From Pseudolysinimonas_A sp947085045 (GTDB lineage Bacteria; Actinomycetota; Actinomycetes; Actinomycetales; Microbacteriaceae): DNA of 64,000 bases. A program made the translations under genes and the position numbers. Shown here in pieces: positions 18,235 to 26,750 of this stretch. Location of the stretch: positions 124,001 to 188,000 of the forward strand of contig CAMTUU010000003.1 of the NCBI GenBank assembly GCA_947085045.1, in the 5' to 3' direction. A model generated the notes under the pieces. The model was not told the origin of the DNA. It saw only the letters and a program-made list of their open reading frames with translations, and did not search any database. The first letter of the stretch is position 1. Each line of letters opens with the position of its first letter.

Positions 18235-19521
18235 TCAGCCGATCAGGTCGTGCCGCACGACGATCGCGTCGCGGGCCGGGCCCACGCCGATCGCCGAGAT
18301 GCGCGATCCCGACATCTTCTCGAGCGCGAGCACGTAGTCCTGCGCGTTCTGCGGCAGGTCCTCGAAGGTGCGGGCACCGGAGATGTCTTCGCTCCAGCCC
18401 GGGAACTCCTCGTAGATCGGGGTCGCGTGGTGGAAGTCGCTCTGGTTGACCGGCAGCTCGTCGAACCGCACGCCGTCGACGTCATAGGCGACGCAGACCG
18501 GGATGCGCTCGAGACCCGACAGGATGTCGAGCTTGGTGAGCACGAAGTCGGTGATGCCGTTGATGCGGGCGGCGTACCGGGCGATCGGGGCGTCGTACCA
18601 GCCGACCCGGCGCGGGCGGCCGGTCGTCGTGCCGAACTCGTGCCCGGTGGCGCGCAGGAAGTCGCCGTTCTCGTCGAACAGCTCGGTCGGGAACGGGCCC
18701 GACCCGACCCGCGTCGTGTACGCCTTGACGATGCCGATGATGCGTTCGAGCTTCGCGGGTCCGATGCCGGAGCCGGTCGCGGCGCCGCCGGCCGTCGCCG
18801 ACGACGACGTCACGAACGGGTAGGTGCCGTGGTCGACATCCAGCATCGTCGCCTGGCCGCCCTCGAACAGCACGGTCTTGCCGGCCTCGAGCGCCTGGTG
18901 CAGCAGCAGCGACGTGTCGGCGACCATCGGCCGCAGCCGCTCGGCGTGCTTGAGCAGTTCGGCGACGACCTCGTCGACCGTGATCGAGCGGCGGTTGTAC
19001 AACTTCACCAGCAGGCTGTTCTTCTGCGAGAGCGCCCCCTCGACCTTCTGGCGCAGGATGCTCTCGTCGAACAGGTCCTGGATACGGATGCCGACCCGGT
19101 TGATCTTGTCGGCGTACGCCGGGCCGATGCCACGCCCAGTCGTGCCGATGTTGCGCTTGCCGAGGAACCGCTCCGTGACCTTGTCGATCGTGCGGTGGTA
19201 TGAGGTGATGACGTGGGCATTTGCGCTGACCAGGAGCTTGCTGACATCCAGCCCCCGCGCGGTGAGCGCGTCGAGCTCCTCGAACAGCACGTCGATGTCG
19301 ACGACGACACCGTTGGCGATGACCGGCGTCACGCCGGGAGTCAAGATGCCCGACGGCAGCAGGTGCAGGGCGTACTTCTCGTCACCGACGACGACGGTGT
19401 GCCCGGCGTTGTTGCCGCCGTTGAACTTGACGACGAAATCCAGCCGGCTGCTGAGCAGGTCGGTGGCCTTGCCCTTGCCTTCGTCGCCCCACTGGGCGCC
19501 GACGATCACGAGTGCGGGCAT
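18235..19521 (-). CDS. purA: Adenylosuccinate synthetase PurA
   Basis: A 428-residue enzyme that joins IMP and aspartate using GTP, the first committed step to AMP. The N-terminal GAQWGDEGKGK loop contains catalytic Asp13, and NNAGHTV contains His41. GRGIGPAYADK and the C-terminal ITDFVLTKLDILSG motif are also intact. Full length for the family. The ATG at 19519-19521 lies 45 nt from the TrmH-like gene stop, with a small hairpin between. Confidence 0.97.
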   Translation of the reverse strand: MPALVIVGAQWGDEGKGKATDLLSSRLDFVVKFNGGNNAGHTVVVGDEKYALHLLPSGILTPGVTPVIANGVVVDIDVLFEELDALTARGLDVSKLLVSANAHVITSYHRTIDKVTERFLGKRNIGTTGRGIGPAYADKINRVGIRIQDLFDESILRQKVEGALSQKNSLLVKLYNRRSITVDEVVAELLKHAERLRPMVADTSLLLHQALEAGKTVLFEGGQATMLDVDHGTYPFVTSSSATAGGAATGSGIGPAKLERIIGIVKAYTTRVGSGPFPTELFDENGDFLRATGHEFGTTTGRPRRVGWYDAPIARYAARINGITDFVLTKLDILSGLERIPVCVAYDVDGVRFDELPVNQSDFHHATPIYEEFPGWSEDISGARTFEDLPQNAQDYVLALEKMSGSRISAIGVGPARDAIVVRHDLIG

Positions 19522-19557
19522 GCGGGGACTCCCTGATTCGATAACGGAGGGATTACA

Positions 19558-19574
19558 CCCCAGCTTAACTGGGG
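19558..19574. repeat. Short hairpin CCCCAG-CTTAA-CTGGGG at the TrmH-like gene stop
   Basis: A perfect 6-bp stem with a 5-nt loop; the loop overlaps the minus-strand stop codon of the TrmH-like gene. It could weaken transcription into purA, but no U-tract follows, so it is not a convincing terminator. Confidence 0.4.
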
Positions 19575-20206
19575 ACGTGCCGCCGCAACCACTCGTGCAT
19601 CACGATCGCGGCCGCGGCGCCCGCGTTGATCGACCGCGTCGAGCCCGCCTGGGCGATCTCGACGACCAGATCGGCAGCGACGAGCGCCTCGGGGGTGAGC
19701 CCCGGACCCTCCTGCCCGAACAGCAGAACGCAGCGTTCCGGGATGTCGGCCTCCCGCACGTCGACCGACCCCTCGACGTTGTCGACCGCGACGATCGGCA
19801 GCGCCTGCTCGCGCGCCCAGGTCACCAAATCGTCGACCGTCGGATGCTCGCGGATGTGCTGGTACCGGTCGGTGACCATCGCGCCGCGGCGATTCCAGCG
19901 GCGGTGGCCGACGATGTGCACCTCGGCCGCGAGGAACGCGTTCGCGGTGCGCACGATCGACCCGATGTTCATGTCGTGCTGCCAGTTCTCGATCGCGACG
20001 TGGAATCCGCGGCGGCGGGTGTCGAGGTCGGCGACGATCGCGTCCATCCTCCAGTACCGGTAGGCGTCGACGACGTTGCGGGCGTCGCCCTGCTCCAGAA
20101 GCTCCGGGTCGTAGCGGTCGTCGGATGGCCACGCCTCGCGGCCGTGGGGCCACGGGCCGACGCCGATCTGACGATTCTCCGACTCCGCCGTGGTGTCGTC
20201 CGCCAT
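19565..20206 (-). CDS. TrmH/SpoU-family RNA 2'-O-methyltransferase
   Basis: A 213-residue SPOUT methyltransferase. The knotted SAM site is visible: DMNIGSIVRTANAFLA (motif 1), CVLLFGQEGPGLTPEAL (motif 2) and QAGSTRSINAGAAAAIVMHEWL (motif 3). Family members 2'-O-methylate tRNA or rRNA; the particular target is not predictable. The start ATG overlaps the Fic gene stop by one base, so the two are translationally coupled, and purA follows on the same strand. Confidence 0.87.
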   Translation of the reverse strand: MADDTTAESENRQIGVGPWPHGREAWPSDDRYDPELLEQGDARNVVDAYRYWRMDAIVADLDTRRRGFHVAIENWQHDMNIGSIVRTANAFLAAEVHIVGHRRWNRRGAMVTDRYQHIREHPTVDDLVTWAREQALPIVAVDNVEGSVDVREADIPERCVLLFGQEGPGLTPEALVAADLVVEIAQAGSTRSINAGAAAAIVMHEWLRRHVPS

Positions 20207-21324
20207 CAGAAGAGGGTCGGTTCCGCGTCGGCCGCGACAAGCGAGTCGGAGCGGGTCAACAGATCGAGCAGCGCGGTGTTGATGAAGATTCGCTCGCGGC
20301 CCCGCCGCACGTCGAGCAGCACGCCCGCAGCGACCAAGGCGTTCAGCCAGTTGGTGGCGGTCGGCCGCGAAACCTCGCAGCGCTCGATGACGTTGGCGAT
20401 CCGACAGTAGGGCTGCTCGAACAGCACGGCTAAGAGATCGGCGTTTGCACCCCCGGTCGTCTGCCTGATCGTTCCGAGCGTGCGGTCTTGAAGGATCTGG
20501 ATCTGGTCGATCTTGACGACCGTGGACGTTGCTGTCTGCCGGATCCCCTCAAGGAGAAAGAGCACCCATTCCGTCCACGCGTCGTCTCTCGTCACGGCGA
20601 GAAGCAGGCGGTAATACTCGTCCTTGTTCTCGATGATGTAGCGGGACAGGTAAAGAATCGGCTGCGCGATGAGACCCGCGCTCATCAGCAGAAGAACGTT
20701 GAGGATGCGGCCAGTCCGCCCGTTCCCGTCTTCAAATGGATGGATCGCTTCGAACTGGTAGTGAGCGAGCGCCATCACGACGAGTGGATCGAAACCGTCG
20801 CGAGCGTGGATGAACCGTTCCCAATCGCTGAGCTTCTCGCGGATCCGAGCTTCGCCGATCGGCGGGGTGTAGATCGCCGCCTTGGTCACGGGGTTGCCGA
20901 TGAAGGTGCCGGGAAGTCGTCGGATCGGCATCTCGCGGTCCTTGACGGTCGCGCAGACCTCCGACGCGGTGCTGACCGAGAGCGGGCGGGACTGGATGAG
21001 GCGCACGCCGGCGAAGAGCGCGCTGCGGTAATGCAGCGTTTCTTTGGTTGCGGAACTCGTGGCAGCGGTCTCGTCGTGCGCGTAGCGGAAGAGTTCATCG
21101 GTCGTGGTGACAATGTTCTCGATCTCGGAGCTCGCCTGAGCTTCGAGGAGCGGAATCGCATTGATGAGCACCGTCGGATTGGCGATTCGTCGCGCCGCTT
21201 GGTCGAGCGCCGCAAGGGCGGCACGAGCCTCGATCGTCGCCTTCAACACAGGACGCGTCTCTACCTCCGCCCTCGGCGGAAGCGGCGGGAGGTCGTTGTA
21301 TGGCGTGTCCGCCGCCCAGATCAT
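20206..21324 (-). CDS. Fic family protein with N-terminal inhibitory motif and C-terminal winged HTH
   Basis: A 372-residue Fic enzyme, which normally transfers AMP from ATP to a protein hydroxyl. The active-site loop is complete: IHPFEDGNGRTGR, with catalytic His195. The N-terminal helix contains SSEIEN (Ser65 to Asn70), matching the SxxxE(G/N) autoinhibitory motif in which Glu69 would block ATP. The C-terminus (ANVIERCEVSRPTATNWLNALVAAG) is a helix-turn-helix, so it may also bind DNA. ATG 21322-21324 was chosen over a TTG two codons upstream. A 13-bp-arm inverted repeat lies 27 nt upstream. Confidence 0.9.
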   Translation of the reverse strand: MIWAADTPYNDLPPLPPRAEVETRPVLKATIEARAALAALDQAARRIANPTVLINAIPLLEAQASSEIENIVTTTDELFRYAHDETAATSSATKETLHYRSALFAGVRLIQSRPLSVSTASEVCATVKDREMPIRRLPGTFIGNPVTKAAIYTPPIGEARIREKLSDWERFIHARDGFDPLVVMALAHYQFEAIHPFEDGNGRTGRILNVLLLMSAGLIAQPILYLSRYIIENKDEYYRLLLAVTRDDAWTEWVLFLLEGIRQTATSTVVKIDQIQILQDRTLGTIRQTTGGANADLLAVLFEQPYCRIANVIERCEVSRPTATNWLNALVAAGVLLDVRRGRERIFINTALLDLLTRSDSLVAADAEPTLF

Positions 21325-21350
21325 ATGCAAAGCCTACTGAATCGAAACCG

Positions 21351-21383
21351 ACGTGTAAAAAATTAGTCCGATTTTTTACACGT
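21351..21383. promoter_or_regulatory. AT-rich perfect inverted repeat upstream of the Fic gene (probable operator)
   Basis: ACGTGTAAAAAAT at 21351-21363 is perfectly mirrored by ATTTTTTACACGT at 21371-21383 around a 7-nt spacer. A further half-site TTTACACG lies at 21405-21412. Such A/T-rich symmetry is exceptional in this GC-rich window and sits at promoter distance (27 nt) from the Fic start. A repressor dimer, perhaps the HTH-bearing Fic protein itself, could bind it. Confidence 0.65.
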
Positions 21384-21415
21384 TCGTCTGAGATGTATGG
21401 CGTCTTTACACGACC

Positions 21416-22078
21416 TCACCAGCGGGCAGAGAACCCGCCGTCGGCGTGGATCAGCTGGCCGGAGACCCAGCGCCCCGCCGGCGAGAGGAGGAACGCCACG
21501 ATGTCGGCGATGTCCGACGGCGTGCCGAGGCGGCCGAGTGGATGGTCGGGGACGAGCGCCGTGCGGGTCTCGTCGTCCATCCAGCCGGTATCGATCGGCC
21601 CTGGGTTGACCACGTTCGCCGAGATCCCGGCTGGGCCAAGCTCGCGCGCCGCGGAGATGACGATCCGGTCGAGCGCGCCCTTGGAGGCACCGTAGGGGAG
21701 GTTGCCGGTCGTGTGATCGCTCGTGAACGCCACGACGACGCCTCCGCCGACCGCCTGTCGGGCGAACGCCGCGATCAACAGCAGCGACGCCCGGGCGTTG
21801 ACGGCGAAGTGCAGGTCGAGACTCTCCGCCGTCGTGTCCAGCACCCCGGATTGGACGTCGTGGGCGTGGCTCAGGACGAGAGCATCCAGGGGGCCGTGAT
21901 CGGCGACGGCGGCGGCGATCAGCGCGCCCGGCGCACCCGGATCGGCAAGATCGCACGGGTAGTCGGCGTCCCGCAGGTCGCTCGTGACCACGGTGTAGCC
22001 GTCGGCTCGGAGACGGGCGACGACCCCGGCAGCGATGCTGTCGGCGCGCGCGGCACCGGTGATCAGCGCGACGGGCAT
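21416..22078 (-). CDS. Short-chain dehydrogenase/reductase family protein
   Basis: A 220-residue classical SDR. The cofactor motif is slightly atypical (ALITGAARADSIAAGVV), followed by NARASLLLIAAFARQ, the catalytic Tyr/Lys in PYGASKGALDR and the C-terminal PAGRWVSGQLIHADGGFSARW typical of FabG-like oxidoreductases. Substrate unknown. Its start faces the divergent HAD phosphatase gene across 65 nt, and its stop lies upstream of the Fic operator. Confidence 0.84.
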   Translation of the reverse strand: MPVALITGAARADSIAAGVVARLRADGYTVVTSDLRDADYPCDLADPGAPGALIAAAVADHGPLDALVLSHAHDVQSGVLDTTAESLDLHFAVNARASLLLIAAFARQAVGGGVVVAFTSDHTTGNLPYGASKGALDRIVISAARELGPAGISANVVNPGPIDTGWMDDETRTALVPDHPLGRLGTPSDIADIVAFLLSPAGRWVSGQLIHADGGFSARW

Positions 22079-22143
22079 GCCGCCGATGGTAGCCGCCCTT
22101 CGTGCTGCGCCCAGGTCATCCCGGGTGTCCGTAGCATCGGACC

Positions 22144-22917
22144 ATGCGCGACCGCAGTCACATCGAGTCCTGGCTCACCGACATGGACGGGGTGCTCGTC
22201 CACGAGAACACCCCGCTGCCCGGCGCCGCGGACCTCATCAAGCAGTGGACCGATCGCGACACTCCGTTCCTGGTACTCACCAACAACTCGATCTTCACGC
22301 CGCGTGATCTCGCGGCCCGGCTCCGCGCCTCCGGCCTGCACGTGCCCGAAGACCGCATCTGGACCTCCGCCCTGGCGACGGCTGACTTCTGCGCCTCGCA
22401 GATCCCGGGCGGCTCGGCATTCGTCATCGGCGAGTCGGGCATCACGACCGCGCTGCACGAGGTCGGCTTCATCCTCACCGAGACCGCACCCGACTACGTC
22501 GTCGTCGGCGAGACCCGCAACTACTCGTTCGAGGCGATCACCCGCGCGATCCGGCTCATCAACAACGGCTCGCGCTTCATCGCCACCAATCCGGATGCCA
22601 CCGGCCCGTCCGCCGATGGCGTGCTGCCCGCCACGGGCGCGGTCACCGCCCTCATCTCGAAGGCCACCGGCAAGGAGCCCTACGTCGTCGGCAAGCCCAA
22701 CCCGATGATGTTCCGCTCGGCGATGAACCGCATCGGCGCGCACAGCGAGTCGACCGCGATGATCGGCGACCGCATGGACACCGACATCGTCGCCGGCATC
22801 GAGGCTGGCCTGCACACCGTGCTCGTGCTCACCGGCATCGCCGATCAGACCGAGATCGAGAAGTACCCGTTCCGGCCTGACGAGATCCTGTCGGGCGTGC
22901 ACGAGCTGCTGGATTGA
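22144..22917 (+). CDS. HAD-IIA family hydrolase (NagD-like phosphatase)
   Basis: A 257-residue HAD phosphatase. Motif I is WLTDMDGVLVHENTPLPGA with nucleophile and acid Asp; motif II is VLTNNS; the C2A cap follows; motif III/IV is GKPNPMMFRSAMNRIG then MIGDRMDTDIVAG. Close relatives dephosphorylate nucleotides or sugar phosphates. The ATG is preceded by a weak ribosome-binding site, and its stop overlaps the methyltransferase start (TTGA). Confidence 0.88.
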   Translation: MRDRSHIESWLTDMDGVLVHENTPLPGAADLIKQWTDRDTPFLVLTNNSIFTPRDLAARLRASGLHVPEDRIWTSALATADFCASQIPGGSAFVIGESGITTALHEVGFILTETAPDYVVVGETRNYSFEAITRAIRLINNGSRFIATNPDATGPSADGVLPATGAVTALISKATGKEPYVVGKPNPMMFRSAMNRIGAHSESTAMIGDRMDTDIVAGIEAGLHTVLVLTGIADQTEIEKYPFRPDEILSGVHELLD

Positions 22918-23774
22918 CCTCTCTCTGGCAGCCCGGCGATCCTGACACGATCGTTCACGGCGACAACCTCGAGGTCGCCCGCGCACTGCCCGACGGCGCG
23001 TTCCGCCTGATCTACCTCGATCCGCCGTTCAACACCGGCAAGACCCAACGCCGGCAGCGGACGACGGTGACCCGGGTCGACGAGGGTGAGGGGCACGTGG
23101 GCTTCGGGGGGCGCAGCTACACCTCGGAACGCGGCACGATCTCGCGGTACGCCGACACCTTCGACGACTACTGGGCGTTCCTCGAACCCCGGCTCGTCGA
23201 GGCACGGCGACTGCTGGATGCCACCGGCACCCTGTATCTACACCTCGACTACCGAGAAGCCCACTACGCGAAGGTCGCCCTCGACCGATTGTTCGGGCGG
23301 GAGTGCTTCCTCAACGAGATCATCTGGGCCTACGACTACGGCGGCAAGTCGACGCGACGCTGGCCGTCGAAGCACGACACGATCCTCGTCTACGTGAAGG
23401 ATCCCGACCGGTACCACTTCGACTCCACCGCCGTCGACCGGGAGCCGTACATGGCGCCCGGGCTGGTCACCCCCGAGAAGGCGCAGCGCGGCAAGCTGCC
23501 GACTGATGTCTGGTGGCACACGATCGTTCCGACCAACGGCAGCGAGCGCACCGGGTATGCGACGCAGAAGCCGGAGGGCATCCTGCGCCGCATCGTGCAG
23601 GCGTCGAGCGCTCCCGGCGATGTGGTGCTCGACCTCTTCGCCGGATCGGGCACGACGGGCGCCGTCGCCGCGGCCCTCGGTCGCCGCTACCTGCTCGTCG
23701 ACGCCAGCCCCGACGCGATCGCGGTGATGTGCGAGCGCCTCCCTGAGGCACGCGTCCTCTCGGCGGTCGAGTAG
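22914..23774 (+). CDS. DNA methyltransferase (DPPF type, N6-adenine or N4-cytosine)
   Basis: A 286-residue amino-methyltransferase. Catalytic motif IV is DPPF at residues 36-39, preceded by the HGDNLEV target-region start, and the SAM-binding motif I (DLFAGSGTTG) is near residue 240, the permuted beta-class order. TQKPEGILRRIV is the usual motif X region. No restriction endonuclease gene lies beside it, so it is probably an orphan methylase. TTG 22914 overlaps the HAD stop (TTGA); the protein has no better in-frame start, and the first motif follows within 30 residues. Confidence 0.83.
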   Translation: MTSLWQPGDPDTIVHGDNLEVARALPDGAFRLIYLDPPFNTGKTQRRQRTTVTRVDEGEGHVGFGGRSYTSERGTISRYADTFDDYWAFLEPRLVEARRLLDATGTLYLHLDYREAHYAKVALDRLFGRECFLNEIIWAYDYGGKSTRRWPSKHDTILVYVKDPDRYHFDSTAVDREPYMAPGLVTPEKAQRGKLPTDVWWHTIVPTNGSERTGYATQKPEGILRRIVQASSAPGDVVLDLFAGSGTTGAVAAALGRRYLLVDASPDAIAVMCERLPEARVLSAVE

Positions 23775-23796
23775 TCGCGCAGCGGCGTGGCGAGAT

Positions 23797-24912
23797 CTAC
23801 GGCGCGACGGGAGCGGCGCGGGGGATCGCGACGCTGCCGATGAGCGGTTCGCCCGAGGATCGGCTCACGAAGCAGTAGTACGAGGGGTCGGCCTCCCACT
23901 GCTCCTCGGTCACCGGATAGGCGCCCTGGATCTGCGCGTCGCTGTAGGCTCCGGCGGCGGCGAGGTCGACGACCCCGGGTGCCGAGCAGAGGATCGAGAT
24001 CTGCGCGGCGAGAGCGTCGGTGCCCGGGAACGGATCGTCGGGCTTGCCGACGACGGGTCCGTTCTCGTCGACACCGCCGGGGTCGACGACGGCCGGCGGG
24101 AACCACGCGCGGTAGACCATCTGCGCGCCGTGCGGCTCGGCGCAGTCGACGACGGTGTACTCCTCGGCCCACGCGCCCTCGGTGGCGTCGTAGGGGTCGA
24201 GGCACTCGCCGCCGAGCAGCTCGTCCCAGGCGTACGTGCCCGGATCGACGGGGCCGATCGGCAGCGCGGTGATCGTCGGGGTCGGGGTGGGTGTCGGCGT
24301 GGCGACCGCGGGCGACGGTCCGAGCAGGTCGGGCAGCCGGGTGCCGAGCAGGAACAACGCGATGATCGCGATGACCGCGAGCAGCCCGCCGCCGACGCCA
24401 GCGAGGATCTTCTGGGTGCGGCCGAACTCCCGCGGGGGCGGCAGGGTGCCATCGGCCGGTACGCGAACCTGTTCCTTCGAGCGACCGCGAAGCAGTGCCG
24501 GCGCGTTGCTCGGGTCAGGGCGAAGGGTCGACTCGTACTCGCGGAAGCTGTCGGTGCCGAAGAGCGAGTCGAGCGCCGATCCGGGCTCAGGGGTCCCGGG
24601 CGGTCGCAGGGGTGCCGGCACGAGCGCCTGCGTGGGCTCGGCGGGGATCGACGGCATCGCCTGGGTCGGCTCGGGCTCTTGGCGGGTGACGGCCTGCGTC
24701 GGCAGGTCCCGGGCGTTGACGGGAGGCTGCTCCCACGGCGTGATCGGCTGCGCCGCCGGTGGCTGGGCGGGGCGGGCGGGGGGCGGCACCGGGGACGGGG
24801 CGGCGGGCGGCACCACGGCATCCGGGTCGTCGCGCTTCGCCGCGGCTTCGCGTGCCTCGCGCTCGAACTTCGCGAACCAGTCCTCGGCCTCGTCGCCGGA
24901 GTCGGGGTTCAT
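23797..24912 (-). CDS. Membrane-anchored protein with extracytoplasmic Septum_form-like domain
   Basis: A 371-residue protein. The N-terminal ~150 residues are low-complexity and rich in Pro, Ala, Glu and Gln (cytoplasmic linker). One membrane helix (about 165-190, GVGGGLLAVIAIIALFLLG) follows, then a Thr-Pro spacer. The C-terminal domain has YAWDELLGGECLDPYDA and YTVVDCAEPHGAQMVYRAWF, the cysteine pattern of the actinobacterial Septum_form/DUF4190-associated domain. Function is unclear; relatives are tied to cell envelope or division. Its ATG overlaps the pyrE stop region (ATGA at 24909-24912), so it is coupled behind pyrE. Confidence 0.68.
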   Translation of the reverse strand: MNPDSGDEAEDWFAKFEREAREAAAKRDDPDAVVPPAAPSPVPPPARPAQPPAAQPITPWEQPPVNARDLPTQAVTRQEPEPTQAMPSIPAEPTQALVPAPLRPPGTPEPGSALDSLFGTDSFREYESTLRPDPSNAPALLRGRSKEQVRVPADGTLPPPREFGRTQKILAGVGGGLLAVIAIIALFLLGTRLPDLLGPSPAVATPTPTPTPTITALPIGPVDPGTYAWDELLGGECLDPYDATEGAWAEEYTVVDCAEPHGAQMVYRAWFPPAVVDPGGVDENGPVVGKPDDPFPGTDALAAQISILCSAPGVVDLAAAGAYSDAQIQGAYPVTEEQWEADPSYYCFVSRSSGEPLIGSVAIPRAAPVAP

Positions 24913-25463
24913 TGCTTCGTCAGGCCCAGATCCTCGAGCGAGATCGCGGCGTAGTACGGGTAGCCCGCGGCCTCGATCACCTCCTGCGCCTCGGTGCCAC
25001 GGTCGACGACGACCGCCACCGCGGCGATCTCGGCGCCGACCTTGAGTAGGGCTTCGATCGCCTTCAGCGGGGAGCCGCCGGTCGTGGAGGTGTCCTCGAG
25101 CACGATCACGCGCCGGCCCGCGAGATCGGGTCCTTCGACCTGGCGGCCGCGGCCGTGGTCCTTCGGCTCCTTGCGCACGACGAAGGCGTGGTAGCCGTGG
25201 CCGATGGCGGCACTGCGGTGAAGCACGGCGGCCGCGATCGGGTCGGCGCCCATCGTGAGACCGCCGACGGCGTAGACATCCGGGATACCGGCGATGAGGT
25301 CGACCATGACCTCGCCGATCAGCGGGGCGACCCGGTGGTCGAGGCTGACCCGGCGCATGTCGACGTAGTAGGTCGCCTTCTTGCCGCTGGTGAGCGTGAA
25401 ATCCCCATGGAAGACCGCGTCGTCCTTGATGTGCTGGATGAGCTGTCCCCGGGCGTCGGTCAC
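24909..25463 (-). CDS. pyrE: Orotate phosphoribosyltransferase PyrE
   Basis: A 184-residue enzyme forming OMP from orotate and PRPP in pyrimidine synthesis. The PRPP-binding motif is VIVLEDTSTTGGSPLKAIEALL; the flexible-loop lysine region VVRKEPKDHGRGRQVEG and the N-terminal HGDFTLTSGKKATYYVDMR are present. The GTG at 25461-25463 gives the expected size; longer in-frame extensions run antisense through xthA. It is divergent from xthA with only about 20 nt between the starts. Confidence 0.93.
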   Translation of the reverse strand: MTDARGQLIQHIKDDAVFHGDFTLTSGKKATYYVDMRRVSLDHRVAPLIGEVMVDLIAGIPDVYAVGGLTMGADPIAAAVLHRSAAIGHGYHAFVVRKEPKDHGRGRQVEGPDLAGRRVIVLEDTSTTGGSPLKAIEALLKVGAEIAAVAVVVDRGTEAQEVIEAAGYPYYAAISLEDLGLTKQ

Positions 25464-25481
25464 ACCGATAAGACTATGGTC

Positions 25482-26321
25482 ATGCGCCTCGCGACCTGGA
25501 ACGTGAACTCCGTCCGATCCCGAGTTGCCCGCATCACCGACTGGCTCGAGCGCGAGAGCATCGACGTGCTGGCGATGCAGGAGATCAAGTGCACGCCCGC
25601 GCAGTTCCCGTTGCAGGCGTTCGAGGATGCCGGCTACGAGGTCGCCCTGCACGGGCTCAACCAGTGGAACGGGGTCGCGATCGCCAGCCGGCATCCGATC
25701 GGGGACGTCGAGGTCGGGTTCCCCGGGATGCCGGGTTTCCTCAAGGGAGTCGAAGGTCCCGAGGTGCCGATCGAGGCGCGTGCGATCGGCGCGACGACCG
25801 GGGGCGTGCGCGTGTGGTCGCTGTACGTGCCGAACGGCCGCGGCCTCGATGATCCGCACTACGTCTACAAGCTCGACTGGCTGGCGCAGCTCACCGCGGC
25901 CACTCGCGGGTGGGCGTCGTCCGAGCTTCCTTTCGCCCTGACGGGTGACTTCAACATCGCGCCGCTGGAGGGGGATGTCGGCGACCCCTCGCTCATCCCG
26001 GGACTCTCGACGCACATCTCGCCGCCCGAGCGTTCGGCGTTCCAGGAGCTGCTGGATGCCGGGCTCACGGATGTCGTGCGACCGCTCGTACCCACCGGCT
26101 ACACCTACTGGGACTACAAGCAGCTGCGCTTCCCGCGCAACGAGGGCCTGCGCATCGACTTCGTACTCGGGTCGCCGTCCTTCGCCGCGGCAGTGACCGG
26201 CGCGGCGATCCACCGCGAGGAACGCAAGGGCGACGCCCCCTCCGATCACGTGCCGGTGGTGGTCGACCTCGACCTGCACCCCGCCGCCGAGGATGACGAC
26301 GACCGCCCGATGATCTTCTGA
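25482..26321 (+). CDS. xthA: Exodeoxyribonuclease III (AP endonuclease, EEP fold)
   Basis: A 279-residue DNA repair nuclease that cuts at abasic sites. Motifs in order: MRLATWNVNSVRSR, LAMQEIKC (metal-binding Glu), GLDDPHYVYKLDW, LTGDFNIAP (Asp-Asn), DYKQLRFPRNEGLRIDFVLGS and the final SDHVPVVVDL with catalytic Asp-His. An in-frame ATG at 25476 would add two residues. Exonuclease III and pyrE are often neighbours in Microbacteriaceae. A perfect inverted repeat follows the stop. Confidence 0.93.
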   Translation: MRLATWNVNSVRSRVARITDWLERESIDVLAMQEIKCTPAQFPLQAFEDAGYEVALHGLNQWNGVAIASRHPIGDVEVGFPGMPGFLKGVEGPEVPIEARAIGATTGGVRVWSLYVPNGRGLDDPHYVYKLDWLAQLTAATRGWASSELPFALTGDFNIAPLEGDVGDPSLIPGLSTHISPPERSAFQELLDAGLTDVVRPLVPTGYTYWDYKQLRFPRNEGLRIDFVLGSPSFAAAVTGAAIHREERKGDAPSDHVPVVVDLDLHPAAEDDDDRPMIF

Positions 26322-26349
26322 GGACCCCTTCCCGCTCGAGATCATCGAT

Positions 26350-26391
26350 TTGCGTCGAGATCGCGCGCGTTCTTCGTGGATCTCGACGCAA
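26350..26391. repeat. Perfect 13-bp inverted repeat downstream of xthA
   Basis: TTGCGTCGAGATC at 26350-26362 is mirrored exactly by GATCTCGACGCAA at 26379-26391, with a 16-nt loop. It could act as the xthA transcription terminator, although no T run follows, or be a palindromic repeat element. It lies just before the decayed AEC/alkD-like locus. Confidence 0.65.
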
Positions 26392-26490
26392 GACCGCGCA
26401 CTCGGCATCATCCGCCCCCGTCCAATCGGTGATCGGCTGGGAACCCACCGCCGCGCAGGCCGCCCCTGACGCGCCCTGGGGAGCGGTAGC

Positions 26491-26750
26491 TCAGCGCGGA
26501 GCGAGCAGGGCCGCGATGACCAGAAGCGCGGGGATCGAGAGCACCGTCGTCACGAGGATGGTGTCGCGGGCGAGCGCCGTTCCGCGGTCGTAGCGATACG
26601 CATAGGTGAAGACGTTCTGCGCGGTCGGGAGCGCCGCGAGGGCGACGACTCCGAAGAGCGCGGTGCGGTTGAGCACGTGCACCGACGCGGGCCGAGGATG
26701 TCGAGGCGGCCGACGAGGTAGCCGAGGCCGATCACGAAGACGAGTTGCCG
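26491..26750 (-). pseudogene. Remnant of an AEC-family (auxin efflux carrier-like) permease
   Basis: Only the two ends of the gene survive. QLVFVIGLGYLVGRLDILG, the first membrane helix of AEC permeases, is read near 26,690-26,750. Directly after, in a different frame, comes VLNRTALFGVVALAALPTAQ, then FTYAYRYDRGTALARDT and a last hydrophobic helix ending ALLAPR, the C-terminal part. The middle (normally over 200 residues) is deleted, and the 5' end is fused into the alkD-like remnant. It cannot make a transporter. Confidence 0.75.
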
